Below are positions 8,155 to 16,350 of a DNA stretch of 64,000 nt, in pieces. This DNA comes from Lentisphaerae bacterium WC36 (GTDB lineage Bacteria > Verrucomicrobiota > Lentisphaeria > Victivallales > SZUA-371). Both the position numbers and the translations under genes were made by a program. The stretch spans positions 2,474,230 to 2,538,229 of the forward strand of contig CP085689.1 in assembly GCA_020683205.1 (NCBI GenBank), read 5' to 3'. Every line of letters begins with the position of its first letter. Within the stretch, counting starts at the first letter, position 1. A model generated the notes under the pieces. It did not search any database. It was not told the origin of the DNA and saw only the letters and a program-made list of their open reading frames with translations.

Positions 8155-9306
8155 ATGAAAAGATTTTTAGATATCTTTGTGATGTTATTTATGATAGCTC
8201 TCTTCCCTGGATGTATGTCTATTAATGAGAACGATTCAGATTATACAGTTGATAGAAAACGTGATTTTAATGATATTTTTACATTGGGTGGTATTGGGCT
8301 ACCTGGAGGAAAAGTTCAAGCGGGGCCTATCTTATTAAATATGACTTTATTTTTACCTTTTCGCGGACGTGATTTTACCAGTAATTCTTACTTATTTGGA
8401 GAAGGTGCTGGAATTGCGGGTATGGAATTAGTGCCTTACGAAAAAATTAACTGGGCTAGAAATAAAAATTATAAAGCTATCTCAATTGCAGGCATAAGTT
8501 ATGCAGAACCTTTAAACCAAAATATATGGAGTTATTATACTAAATTTGAGGGAGGTGCTGGTATACCACTTGCAGGGCCCTATTTAGGATTTAACCCAGG
8601 GGAACTTTTAGATTGGAGTCTAGGGTATTTTGGGATTGATATTTATGATGATGATATTGGATTGCCTCCTACTTTTGAGAAGGATTTATTGGCATTAAAT
8701 AAATTTTTTATTGAAAATAATGGCAACTTATCATTAACTGATGATGAACAAACTGTGATTTGTCATGAATATGAAAACGCTAGAGTTTATGAGTTTGAAA
8801 ATTATTCTCTAGCTGTTTTCCCGCTCTATTGGCAAAAATATGGAGTTTATGACTTTATAGTTTTTATTAATGATTCAATTCCAAAATGTGAAAGATTGAC
8901 AAATTTTGGTGCAGGCAGTCCTAAATATAACCCAAATAATCCTATTTTCACTGCTAAATATAAAGTTGGTTTTTTCAATAAATTTCTAGGTAATGAACTA
9001 CCAAATATAGAAAACAACGAGCATCATAGAAACCACGATAATGGATCAATCAATAAAGATTACACCGATATTGAGCATAAAAATGGTGAAGATACTTATA
9101 TTAAAAATAAGTTAGCAGTAACTCGTTTATACGGTAATTTTGATATTCCAGGAATAAAAAAAGTTAATCTTGTTAATTCAGATATAACAAATCCAAGAAA
9201 TAACTTTCAAAATAATTATTATATAATCGGCGACTTACAAAGTGAAAAATCAATCAAAATAACTTTACCAATTAATCATAACTTACAACAAGATAAGTCA
9301 AAATAA
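8155..9306 (+). CDS. Lipoprotein of unknown function, possible immunity partner
   Basis: A 383-aa protein with an N-terminal hydrophobic segment ending in a lipobox-like LFPGC (Cys about residue 20), so probably exported and lipid-anchored. The mature part is rich in Gly and aromatic residues (GEGAGIAGMEL, GGAGIPLAGPYLGF) and has no domain I recognise; the last 100 residues are hydrophilic and Asn-rich. It follows the PLA2-like gene by 62 bp on the same strand and probably shares its transcript. Lipid-anchored periplasmic proteins often neutralise phospholipase effectors, for example the Tli proteins paired with type VI Tle lipases; here this is only an inference from the pairing. Confidence 0.5.
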   Translation: MKRFLDIFVMLFMIALFPGCMSINENDSDYTVDRKRDFNDIFTLGGIGLPGGKVQAGPILLNMTLFLPFRGRDFTSNSYLFGEGAGIAGMELVPYEKINWARNKNYKAISIAGISYAEPLNQNIWSYYTKFEGGAGIPLAGPYLGFNPGELLDWSLGYFGIDIYDDDIGLPPTFEKDLLALNKFFIENNGNLSLTDDEQTVICHEYENARVYEFENYSLAVFPLYWQKYGVYDFIVFINDSIPKCERLTNFGAGSPKYNPNNPIFTAKYKVGFFNKFLGNELPNIENNEHHRNHDNGSINKDYTDIEHKNGEDTYIKNKLAVTRLYGNFDIPGIKKVNLVNSDITNPRNNFQNNYYIIGDLQSEKSIKITLPINHNLQQDKSK

Positions 9307-9635
9307 ATTATTTAGAGAATTTATATCTAAGTGATGATTTTGATTATAAATATTAACTATAGAGATTTTGCTAATATACTTATTGACGAAGTGCTAGTTT
9401 TTTTTGCAGTAGCAAAAAATAAGCTTGATTAATTATATACTTAATATTTTTTCTAAGTTAATGATTTAAAATAGAGGTTTTGGCTTTTAAGTATAACATA
9501 TTTAAGTAAAATACATATTGCAAAATATTTTACCTTTTTATAATTTTAAACTTGCTTTTTCTTTTAAATATTAGTATATTTTTAAGTTGTACTTTTGAAT
9601 TATATTTGTATTTTTTTTAAATTTAGGTAAGAATA
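9307..9635 (+). other. Intergenic region before the defence operon
   Basis: AT-rich leader of the sulfur-transfer operon. It holds a perfect hairpin, TTTTTTGC-AGTA-GCAAAAAA (about 9401-9420), and a 32-codon open frame (9334-9432, no ribosome binding site) that I do not regard as a gene. No clear -35/-10 pair could be fixed. Confidence 0.4.
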
Positions 9636-11324
9636 ATGACTAAGGAATATAAAGTTTACTGGGATAATATTGAAAAAACACCCATTGTAATTAATGAATC
9701 AAGGAATGAAATTGCAAACTATAAAGATTTATCTTATATGGCAACCGATTTGCGCCCTGTTTTTTTTGAAGAAAAAGCCTTATTAGAAATATTATTTCCC
9801 AAAGAAGCGAAAAATATTCTCTTATCCTCAGTATGGGCAAACAAACAAGGTATATATTTTATCAATGGGGAAAAAAAATTACGCTCAGTTAGAAAAAAAG
9901 CAAAAAAATACAGTTTAGATAGCATTAGAAGTAAAATTTCTCAATTTCAAGCAACAGATGAGGTTATCGCATTTGAACAAAATTTAATAAATAAATTTAT
10001 CAAATTCAATTCAAGACATCTGCAGAATTTACTATATTCACAGGAAAGAGACTCAGAGGGTTTTTTTAAGGGAGCAGAGCCTTTTATTCAGGAAATAATA
10101 AAAACTCATGAAAATAGAGTGCAATGTGTCTCTTTTTCAGGGGGGAAAGATTCAACTGTTGTATCTCAGTTAGTTACAAAAACTTTAAATAATCCTTCTG
10201 TTCTTCATATTTTTGGCGATACAACTTTAGAGTTTCCTGAAACTTATGAATACTTGGAAAATTTTATGTATAAAAATAATAACACCCCTTTCTTTGTGGA
10301 AAAAAATGAATCATCAGAATTCATGGATATTTGTAATAAAATTGGTCCTCCAAGTAGAGTGAAAAGTTGGTGTTGTTCAATTTTTAAAACTGGTCCAATG
10401 GGAACAACATTGGCTGAGATGAATGCAAATATTTTGACTTTTTATGGCGTTAGAAGGCATGAATCAGCTTCAAGAAGCAAATATTTAAAAGTGTCACAAA
10501 GCCCAAAAATAAAAAAACAAATTGTTGCTTCACCAATTATTGATTGGCTAGATATCGATGTTTGGCTTTATATCTTAACTGAAAAAATTGATTTTAATAT
10601 ATCATATAGACGAGGGTTTACTCGTGTTGGATGTTGGTGCTGCCCTAATAATTCAGATTGGTCAGATTTTTTAAATTCAATTTACAATGTTAATAACTAT
10701 ACAAAATGGCATAAATTTTTACTTAAGTTTGCACAAAGTATTGGTAAAATAGATTTTGAAGAATATATCAACAGTGGAAATTGGAAAGCTCGACAAGGTG
10801 GGGATGGATTAGAAAATTCATTTATTAATGTTAATTCAAAAACTTGTAAAGACGAAGAAAGTGCTAAAACATTCAGTTTAACTAGACCCATAGATAATGA
10901 TTTTTTTGAATTATTAAAGCCTTTTGGAAATTTAAATTATGATATTGGCAGAAAAAACCTAGGTGAGGTTTTTATTGTAGATAATGATAATAATTTATTA
11001 ATGAAAATAACAGGTAAAATTGGATCAAATCAGGTTAGAATTGCAATCCTTTCTGATTTAACAACAGTTTATCCAGTTAATAATATTAACAATACGATAT
11101 TTAACTATATTGAAAGACAAATAAGAAAATTTCAATCATGCATTTATTGTAAAGCTTGTGACTCAAGTTGTCCTGTTTCAGCAATAAATGTTAGTAATTC
11201 AGTATATAAAATAGATGAGAATAAATGTGTTAATTGTTTAAAATGTTTAACGCACTTTAATAAGGGATGTTTAATAGCATCAGCCTTAGTAACGAAAAAT
11301 AGGAATAGTGAAAATGAATATTGA
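9636..11324 (+). CDS. sspD: PAPS reductase-like sulfur-transfer enzyme with ferredoxin domain (SspD/DndC-like)
   Basis: A 562-aa protein of the PAPS reductase/ATP pyrophosphatase superfamily. The PP-loop SGGKDST lies near residues 168-174, the central iron-sulfur-type CWCCP motif near 332-336, and a C-terminal dicluster ferredoxin domain has CIYCKACDSSCP near 502-513 and CVNCLKCL near 531-538. DndC and SspD, relatives of this family, activate DNA phosphate and deliver sulfur for phosphorothioation, and the neighbours (a DUF4007 protein, an ATPase, a DUF262/DUF1524 protein and a cysteine desulfurase) fit that role far better than sulfate assimilation. It opens the operon and abuts the next gene. 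An ordinary assimilatory CysH is unlikely because the extra domains and context do not match. Confidence 0.75.
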   Translation: MTKEYKVYWDNIEKTPIVINESRNEIANYKDLSYMATDLRPVFFEEKALLEILFPKEAKNILLSSVWANKQGIYFINGEKKLRSVRKKAKKYSLDSIRSKISQFQATDEVIAFEQNLINKFIKFNSRHLQNLLYSQERDSEGFFKGAEPFIQEIIKTHENRVQCVSFSGGKDSTVVSQLVTKTLNNPSVLHIFGDTTLEFPETYEYLENFMYKNNNTPFFVEKNESSEFMDICNKIGPPSRVKSWCCSIFKTGPMGTTLAEMNANILTFYGVRRHESASRSKYLKVSQSPKIKKQIVASPIIDWLDIDVWLYILTEKIDFNISYRRGFTRVGCWCCPNNSDWSDFLNSIYNVNNYTKWHKFLLKFAQSIGKIDFEEYINSGNWKARQGGDGLENSFINVNSKTCKDEESAKTFSLTRPIDNDFFELLKPFGNLNYDIGRKNLGEVFIVDNDNNLLMKITGKIGSNQVRIAILSDLTTVYPVNNINNTIFNYIERQIRKFQSCIYCKACDSSCPVSAINVSNSVYKIDENKCVNCLKCLTHFNKGCLIASALVTKNRNSENEY

Positions 11325-12174
11325 TTTTTCTTTTTTTGCGGGACATGAAAGCTTTTATTTAAGAAGCGGTTGGCTCTCAAAAGGAATTGAAGCTATTAAA
11401 AATAACTCCGAAATTTTTTTAACAAGTAATTTAAAAGATGCCATAGATAATCTTGGAATTGGAGCTAATATGGTAAAATCTTTAAAATATTGGTTAGAGT
11501 TTTGTAATATTATTGAAAAAGAAAAGAAAAATACAAGTAAATACAACTTGACTTCTTTCGGTAAAAATATTTACGATATTGACTTTTATTGTTTAAACAA
11601 AGGAACTTTGTGGCTTTTGCACTATCATTCTTGTGTTAAGTCTCCATTATGGAAAGTTATGTTTTGTGAAGAAGATATTTCCTACTTCGACAAAGAAAAA
11701 GCTTCAATTATAACAACAGCTCGGATTAAAGAAGAGGGAACAAAATATGCTCGTAAAACTATTGATAGTGCAATTTCAGTATTTATCAATACATACTTAT
11801 GGGCTAACAAGACATCCAAAGAGGAACCTGAAGATAATTTAAATAGTCCACTAGCTGAATTAAAATTACTACAAAAAGATAATAACAATAACTATTGCTT
11901 TAGAGCATTAAATTCAAATGAAATCCCCCCTATGCTTATTTATTTAATTATTTTTGGTTCAAAAATAAAACGTAATAGTTTACCTTTAGATTTAGCATTT
12001 AAAGAAATTAGAAAATATCTTAAAATAGATTTGAATTCTTTAAGAGAAATTTTAAATAGATTAGAAAATGATAACTATATACAAGTAGACAGAGCTGCAG
12101 GCCTAAATAATATCATTAATAAAGCTAATCTAACAACAGAAAAAATTGAACAAATTATTATAGAGGAGGTTTAA
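11314..12174 (+). CDS. sspB: DUF4007 protein (SspB-like)
   Basis: A 286-aa DUF4007 protein, recognised by the opening FSFFAGHESFYLRSGWL, the ANMVKSLKYWL helix and the TLWLLHY segment. I recall this family as the SspB component of phosphorothioation systems, the DNA nickase that opens the strand for sulfur insertion; the family call is firmer than the role. The ATG at 11314 is preferred over a GTG at 11308 because AGGA (11301-11304) is 9 bp from it. The start overlaps the end of the PAPS reductase gene, so the two are translationally coupled. It is followed after 4 bp by the ATPase gene. Confidence 0.72.
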   Translation: MNIDFSFFAGHESFYLRSGWLSKGIEAIKNNSEIFLTSNLKDAIDNLGIGANMVKSLKYWLEFCNIIEKEKKNTSKYNLTSFGKNIYDIDFYCLNKGTLWLLHYHSCVKSPLWKVMFCEEDISYFDKEKASIITTARIKEEGTKYARKTIDSAISVFINTYLWANKTSKEEPEDNLNSPLAELKLLQKDNNNNYCFRALNSNEIPPMLIYLIIFGSKIKRNSLPLDLAFKEIRKYLKIDLNSLREILNRLENDNYIQVDRAAGLNNIINKANLTTEKIEQIIIEEV

Positions 12175-12178
12175 AGTT

Positions 12179-14362
12179 ATGGCAAAAATAATTGAAATAC
12201 TTCCTACTTTTAAATACGCTATAAATATCAGAGATGATTACGCTAATCCTGAAAAATTAAATAGTTTTATACCTACATATACAAATGTTAATTTATTAGC
12301 AAATTATTTAACAAGTATAAATAGTAAAAGTAATAAAGCTTTTTTGTTATCAGGAGCTTATGGAACTGGTAAGTCTTTTTTAATATCAATCCTTATTGCA
12401 TTTCTCAATGGTAAAGTTGATGAAAGATCTATTATGCCTCTCTTAAACAAAATAGATGAATTTTCTGAATATAAACAAAATATAACTGATTATATAAATA
12501 AAACAAAATATGCAGTAGTTTTTGCAAATGATATCTTTGGAGAGTTTAAGCAATCACTATTAGTTGGAATGCAAGAATCAATAAAAAGATATAATCTAAA
12601 TATAAATTTAAATTCGTCCTATGACTCTATTCTTGAAAAAATTCAACGATGGGAGTTAAACCACAAAGAATTTTTCAAATCACTTTGCTTAGAATTAAAG
12701 AAAAAAAACTGGAATATTTCTAAATTAAAAAAACAATTAGATAAATATGATAAAAAAGCTTATAACGTTTTTGAAAAAGTTTATCCTAAGGTAATGGGTG
12801 GTGAATCTTTTATTCCTTTCAATTCTTTAAATTCAATTGAAAAAATTATGGGTGAATTTGAAGAAAATGTGAAATGCAATGGGTTTAAAGGAGTTATTTA
12901 TATTTTTGACGAGTTTGGGCGTTATCTTGAAAGTAATATTAATAAAATTGATGTTAAGGAAGTTCAAGATGCAGCTGAGTACTGTAGCTCGGATAAGGAT
13001 TCTGTATTATTTTTAATCACTCATAAGGACTTATTTCAATATTCTAGAAAATTACAAAATATTGATTTCCAAAACGAATGGGAAAAAGTAAGTGGTAGAT
13101 TCAATAAAACTCATCTAATTTATGAAGAAACTAATAGCCTTAAGCTTATTAAAACAGTACTAAGAAAAAAGAATACTTTCAAAAAGTTTATTAATGATAA
13201 TTTTAATAAAATCAATAAGCAAATTGAACTATTAGAATATATTGGAGTTACGAATGCAGAAGATATTTTTAAAGATCTATACCCTCTTAATTATACTACA
13301 GCATTAATGTTACCAAAACTTTCACAAAAATTAGCTCAAAATGAACGTAGTTTATTTTCTTTTTTATGTGGAAATGAAAAAAATGCTTTACCAAGTATTT
13401 TTGCAAACAATAAATCTAGCTTTGAGTTAATTGCTCCTGATATTCTTTTTGATTACTTTGAAGAAAATTTTAAATTTTTAGGAGTTAATTCAAAGGAATA
13501 TAATATTTACTTAAATGCTAAAAATATTTTAAGTTCTATTAAAGATAATGATACTCTATCAAAGAAAATTATTAAAATTATTGCTCTCTTTCATATTGTT
13601 AATGAATTTAAAGTTTTAACTCCATCAAAATATTTTATCAAAACGTCTCTTGGGTTGGATGCTGATAAATTTGATACCATAACTGAACGTTTAATTAAAG
13701 ATGAAAAAATTGCATACAGAAAGCATTATGACTTTTTTGTACTTGCACAAGATATAGATTTTAATATTGATCTCGAAGTTCAAAAGCATGTGCAAAAGCT
13801 TGAGAAAATTGATTACGTAGAAGTGCTAAATAAACACTTACCATTAGGTTTTGAATACCCTCTTTTTTATAATAATGAATACAAAATTACAAGATATTTT
13901 AAAAAGTGTTATATTGACTTAAGTAATATTTCTATGTTAGATAAAGTACTCAAAGACAATGTTCAAGATGGAGTTGTTGCATATATATTAAATTTCAATG
14001 ATTCAACAAATAAATTAACATCAGCTGTTGTTGAACAATATAACAATGTTATTTTTATAGAACCTAAACATAACGTTGAAATATGTGGATATTTAAAAGA
14101 ACTTGAAGCCATTGAATGCTTAGAAGCTACAAATAAACAAATTAAGAAATCTGAAGTAGCTAAAAATGAATTGTTTCATTATAAAAGTGATTTGATAAAA
14201 CATCTAGAAGAGCTTTTAAAAAATAATTTAACAGTAGGGGAAAATGTTCGAATTGCAATTCATGGTAAATTTTTACGAAAAATTAAATCATTAAAAGATT
14301 ATAATGAAAAGCTTAAAAATTACCTAGAAAAAAATACCCTTTATATGAACAAAGTTTTATAA
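12179..14362 (+). CDS. sspC: P-loop ATPase of the phosphorothioation operon, N-terminal part (frameshifted)
   Basis: The first 727 residues of a large AAA-type ATPase: Walker A GAYGTGKSF near 59-67 and Walker B VIYIFDEFGR near 239-248. The ribosome binding site GAGGAGG at 12163-12169 fixes the ATG. The frame ends at 14362 but protein similarity appears to continue in the +1-shifted frame. If one C of the CCC at 14337-14339 is removed, the reading runs EKNTLYEQSFINYELINKTK straight into the next open frame, and NELINR..LS followed by a basic RR segment is, as far as I recall, a conserved block inside ATPases of this kind. The full protein would be about 1130 aa. In SspABCD systems the ATPase is SspC; that identity is inferred from context. 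Confidence 0.65.
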   Translation: MAKIIEILPTFKYAINIRDDYANPEKLNSFIPTYTNVNLLANYLTSINSKSNKAFLLSGAYGTGKSFLISILIAFLNGKVDERSIMPLLNKIDEFSEYKQNITDYINKTKYAVVFANDIFGEFKQSLLVGMQESIKRYNLNINLNSSYDSILEKIQRWELNHKEFFKSLCLELKKKNWNISKLKKQLDKYDKKAYNVFEKVYPKVMGGESFIPFNSLNSIEKIMGEFEENVKCNGFKGVIYIFDEFGRYLESNINKIDVKEVQDAAEYCSSDKDSVLFLITHKDLFQYSRKLQNIDFQNEWEKVSGRFNKTHLIYEETNSLKLIKTVLRKKNTFKKFINDNFNKINKQIELLEYIGVTNAEDIFKDLYPLNYTTALMLPKLSQKLAQNERSLFSFLCGNEKNALPSIFANNKSSFELIAPDILFDYFEENFKFLGVNSKEYNIYLNAKNILSSIKDNDTLSKKIIKIIALFHIVNEFKVLTPSKYFIKTSLGLDADKFDTITERLIKDEKIAYRKHYDFFVLAQDIDFNIDLEVQKHVQKLEKIDYVEVLNKHLPLGFEYPLFYNNEYKITRYFKKCYIDLSNISMLDKVLKDNVQDGVVAYILNFNDSTNKLTSAVVEQYNNVIFIEPKHNVEICGYLKELEAIECLEATNKQIKKSEVAKNELFHYKSDLIKHLEELLKNNLTVGENVRIAIHGKFLRKIKSLKDYNEKLKNYLEKNTLYMNKVL

Positions 14363-14388
14363 ATTACGAACTAATTAATAAGACAAAG

Positions 14389-15576
14389 TTGTCAGCCCCA
14401 ATAAAAAAATGTAGAAGAGAAATTTTGTCGACTATAAGAAGTAATGCAATGTCTTCAGATTACTTTAATAAAACTGGAGCTGAAAATAGTATAGCTAGGA
14501 TATTACTGAAAAATAGTGGAATATTCAATAATGAAAAAAATAGGTTAGCGTTTGAAAATAGTAATTTTCAGAATTTATATTCGGAAATTATTGATTTTTT
14601 AAAGACGTCCTCAAAGTCTTTTGTTGACATCTATTGCCAGTTTGCATCAAATAAATCAACTTATGGTTTTCGTAGAGGGGTATTTACTTTTATTTTATCA
14701 TTAATTATTGAACAAAATCTTAACTATATTTACATAAGTTACAAAGGTGAAGAAGTTGCAATAACTCCAGATCTATTTGACTCAATTGAACTTAATCCTG
14801 AAAAATATTCTTTAAACTATATAAATTTTTCTGATGTGGAGCAACTAGCTTTAAAAAATGTAAAAAATAATACTCTGATATCTCCTTATATAGATTCTTT
14901 TTTAGCTGAAGAAAATTTATCTTTAGCAATCTTTGACGCATTTAAAGCCTATATCTTTTCATTGCCAAAAATTGTTTTAGCTACTAACAAATCTAAAACT
15001 GCAAAAAAATTAATAGAAGGTATTTCCTTAAATAATTCTAAAGATTTTTTCTTTAAAAAATTACCAAGAATTTATAAAACAAAAGATTTTTCTGAAAGCA
15101 TAAATTGTTTTACTTCCGATATTGAAAATTTAAATAGGCAAAGCATTGAATTTGATACTCAAATAGAAAAAATTATCTCTAAAAAATTTGAAATATCTAA
15201 TAATGATTTTAAACGAGGTATAAATGACTATATTATAAAAAATTCAATTTCAAAATTGAAGTCACTTACAACTGATAAGAAAACATTTGACTATTACTCT
15301 GATAAGGACCTTGTTCTTGAATTATCAAGGTTAATTAAAGGATTTAATTATAAGCACTGGAGGAGCTTAGATGATCTAAATGATTTTGAGCTAAAACTAG
15401 GTGAAATTCTTTTACAGAATAATGTTAATGAAAAAGTAATCAATATCAATGCAGAGCTATCTATCACTGGATCTATGTTAAAGAACAAGTTGCAGGTAGA
15501 TATTAGAAATATGGGCAGAGCCCTGCCTAAACAAGAATTAAAGCAATTATTACATCAATTAATAAACGAAATATAA
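14389..15576 (+). CDS. C-terminal part of the same ATPase, separated by a frameshift
   Basis: A 395-codon frame that begins only with a weak TTG and has no ribosome binding site. Its frame is open further upstream to at least 14341, overlapping the end of the preceding ATPase gene. It carries the CRREILSTI and GFRRGVFTFILSLI segments that I associate with the C-terminal half of large AAA-type ATPases. I read it as the rest of that gene, joined before a one-base insertion in CCC at 14337-14339. If it is instead a genuine separate subunit, translation would have to start at TTG 14389 by coupling. A normal gene follows after 15 bp with an AGAGGA binding site. Confidence 0.6.
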   Translation: MSAPIKKCRREILSTIRSNAMSSDYFNKTGAENSIARILLKNSGIFNNEKNRLAFENSNFQNLYSEIIDFLKTSSKSFVDIYCQFASNKSTYGFRRGVFTFILSLIIEQNLNYIYISYKGEEVAITPDLFDSIELNPEKYSLNYINFSDVEQLALKNVKNNTLISPYIDSFLAEENLSLAIFDAFKAYIFSLPKIVLATNKSKTAKKLIEGISLNNSKDFFFKKLPRIYKTKDFSESINCFTSDIENLNRQSIEFDTQIEKIISKKFEISNNDFKRGINDYIIKNSISKLKSLTTDKKTFDYYSDKDLVLELSRLIKGFNYKHWRSLDDLNDFELKLGEILLQNNVNEKVININAELSITGSMLKNKLQVDIRNMGRALPKQELKQLLHQLINEI

Positions 15577-15591
15577 AAAGAGGAATAAATA

Positions 15592-16350
15592 ATGAGTAGA
15601 TCTGAATTAAATCCCCTCAAAAGGACAATTTTTGAGATTCAAGAAGATATTACTAAAGCTCAAGGGCAATATCTAATTCCTGAATATCAACGTGATTATG
15701 CTTGGAGTAAAAAGACAGAAGGAGTGCAAAGATTTATTGAAGATGTATTCCAACTTATGAATGAAAATACTGATCATTTTTTTAATTCGACAGTATTTAT
15801 TAAAAATAAAGAAAATGGATACATCGAAATTGTTGATGGTCAACAACGTTTCATAACAATCTTTTTATTTTTGACTGCGAAAAGTACAATTTTTAAAGGC
15901 AATTTTGCTTTAAAAGATAAACAATTAAAATTTGAAAATAAATATAACCAGTCAGAACCTAAAATTGAAAACTTAAAACAATTTTTTAAAAAAACAGATG
16001 ACTACGGTTACAATTTTGAAAATAAAATTACAATGAATGAATGTGATAATTGTAAAAATTTTATTAGAACAGCTATAATTTGTATCCAAGATTTAGAAGA
16101 AGATCATTCTTTAAAATATATTGCAAGTTATAGAAATATCATTGAAAACTTTATAGAAGAAAATTCAGATTTATTTAAAAAGTATACATCTACACAAAAT
16201 TATGAGGAATTATTTGATAAAAATTTATTATCTGCAAAAAACATAGAGAAGAAAGAAGTCTTTTTTTACTTATTAATGCATTGCTCTTTTTATTCTATAA
16301 TAATCATAGTGAAGAAACTGAAAATAATAAAGTTTTTCATTCTGTTTTAG
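15592..16350 (+). CDS. sspE: DUF262 N-terminal part of SspE/GmrSD-like restriction protein (frameshifted)
   Basis: The N-terminal 220 or so residues form a DUF262 (ParB/sulfiredoxin-like NTPase) domain: YLIPEYQRDYAW near residues 22-33, FFNSTVFIKN and the VDGQQRFITIFLFL motif near 80-93. In SspE and GmrSD this domain binds and hydrolyses nucleotide, and in SspE it senses phosphorothioated DNA. After KKEVFF (about residue 227) the frame turns into low-complexity sequence and stops at 16350. The true continuation is in the next frame, reached if the T7 tract 16261-16267 had one more T. The start has a good AGAGGA site. Confidence 0.7.
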   Translation: MSRSELNPLKRTIFEIQEDITKAQGQYLIPEYQRDYAWSKKTEGVQRFIEDVFQLMNENTDHFFNSTVFIKNKENGYIEIVDGQQRFITIFLFLTAKSTIFKGNFALKDKQLKFENKYNQSEPKIENLKQFFKKTDDYGYNFENKITMNECDNCKNFIRTAIICIQDLEEDHSLKYIASYRNIIENFIEENSDLFKKYTSTQNYEELFDKNLLSAKNIEKKEVFFYLLMHCSFYSIIIIVKKLKIIKFFILF

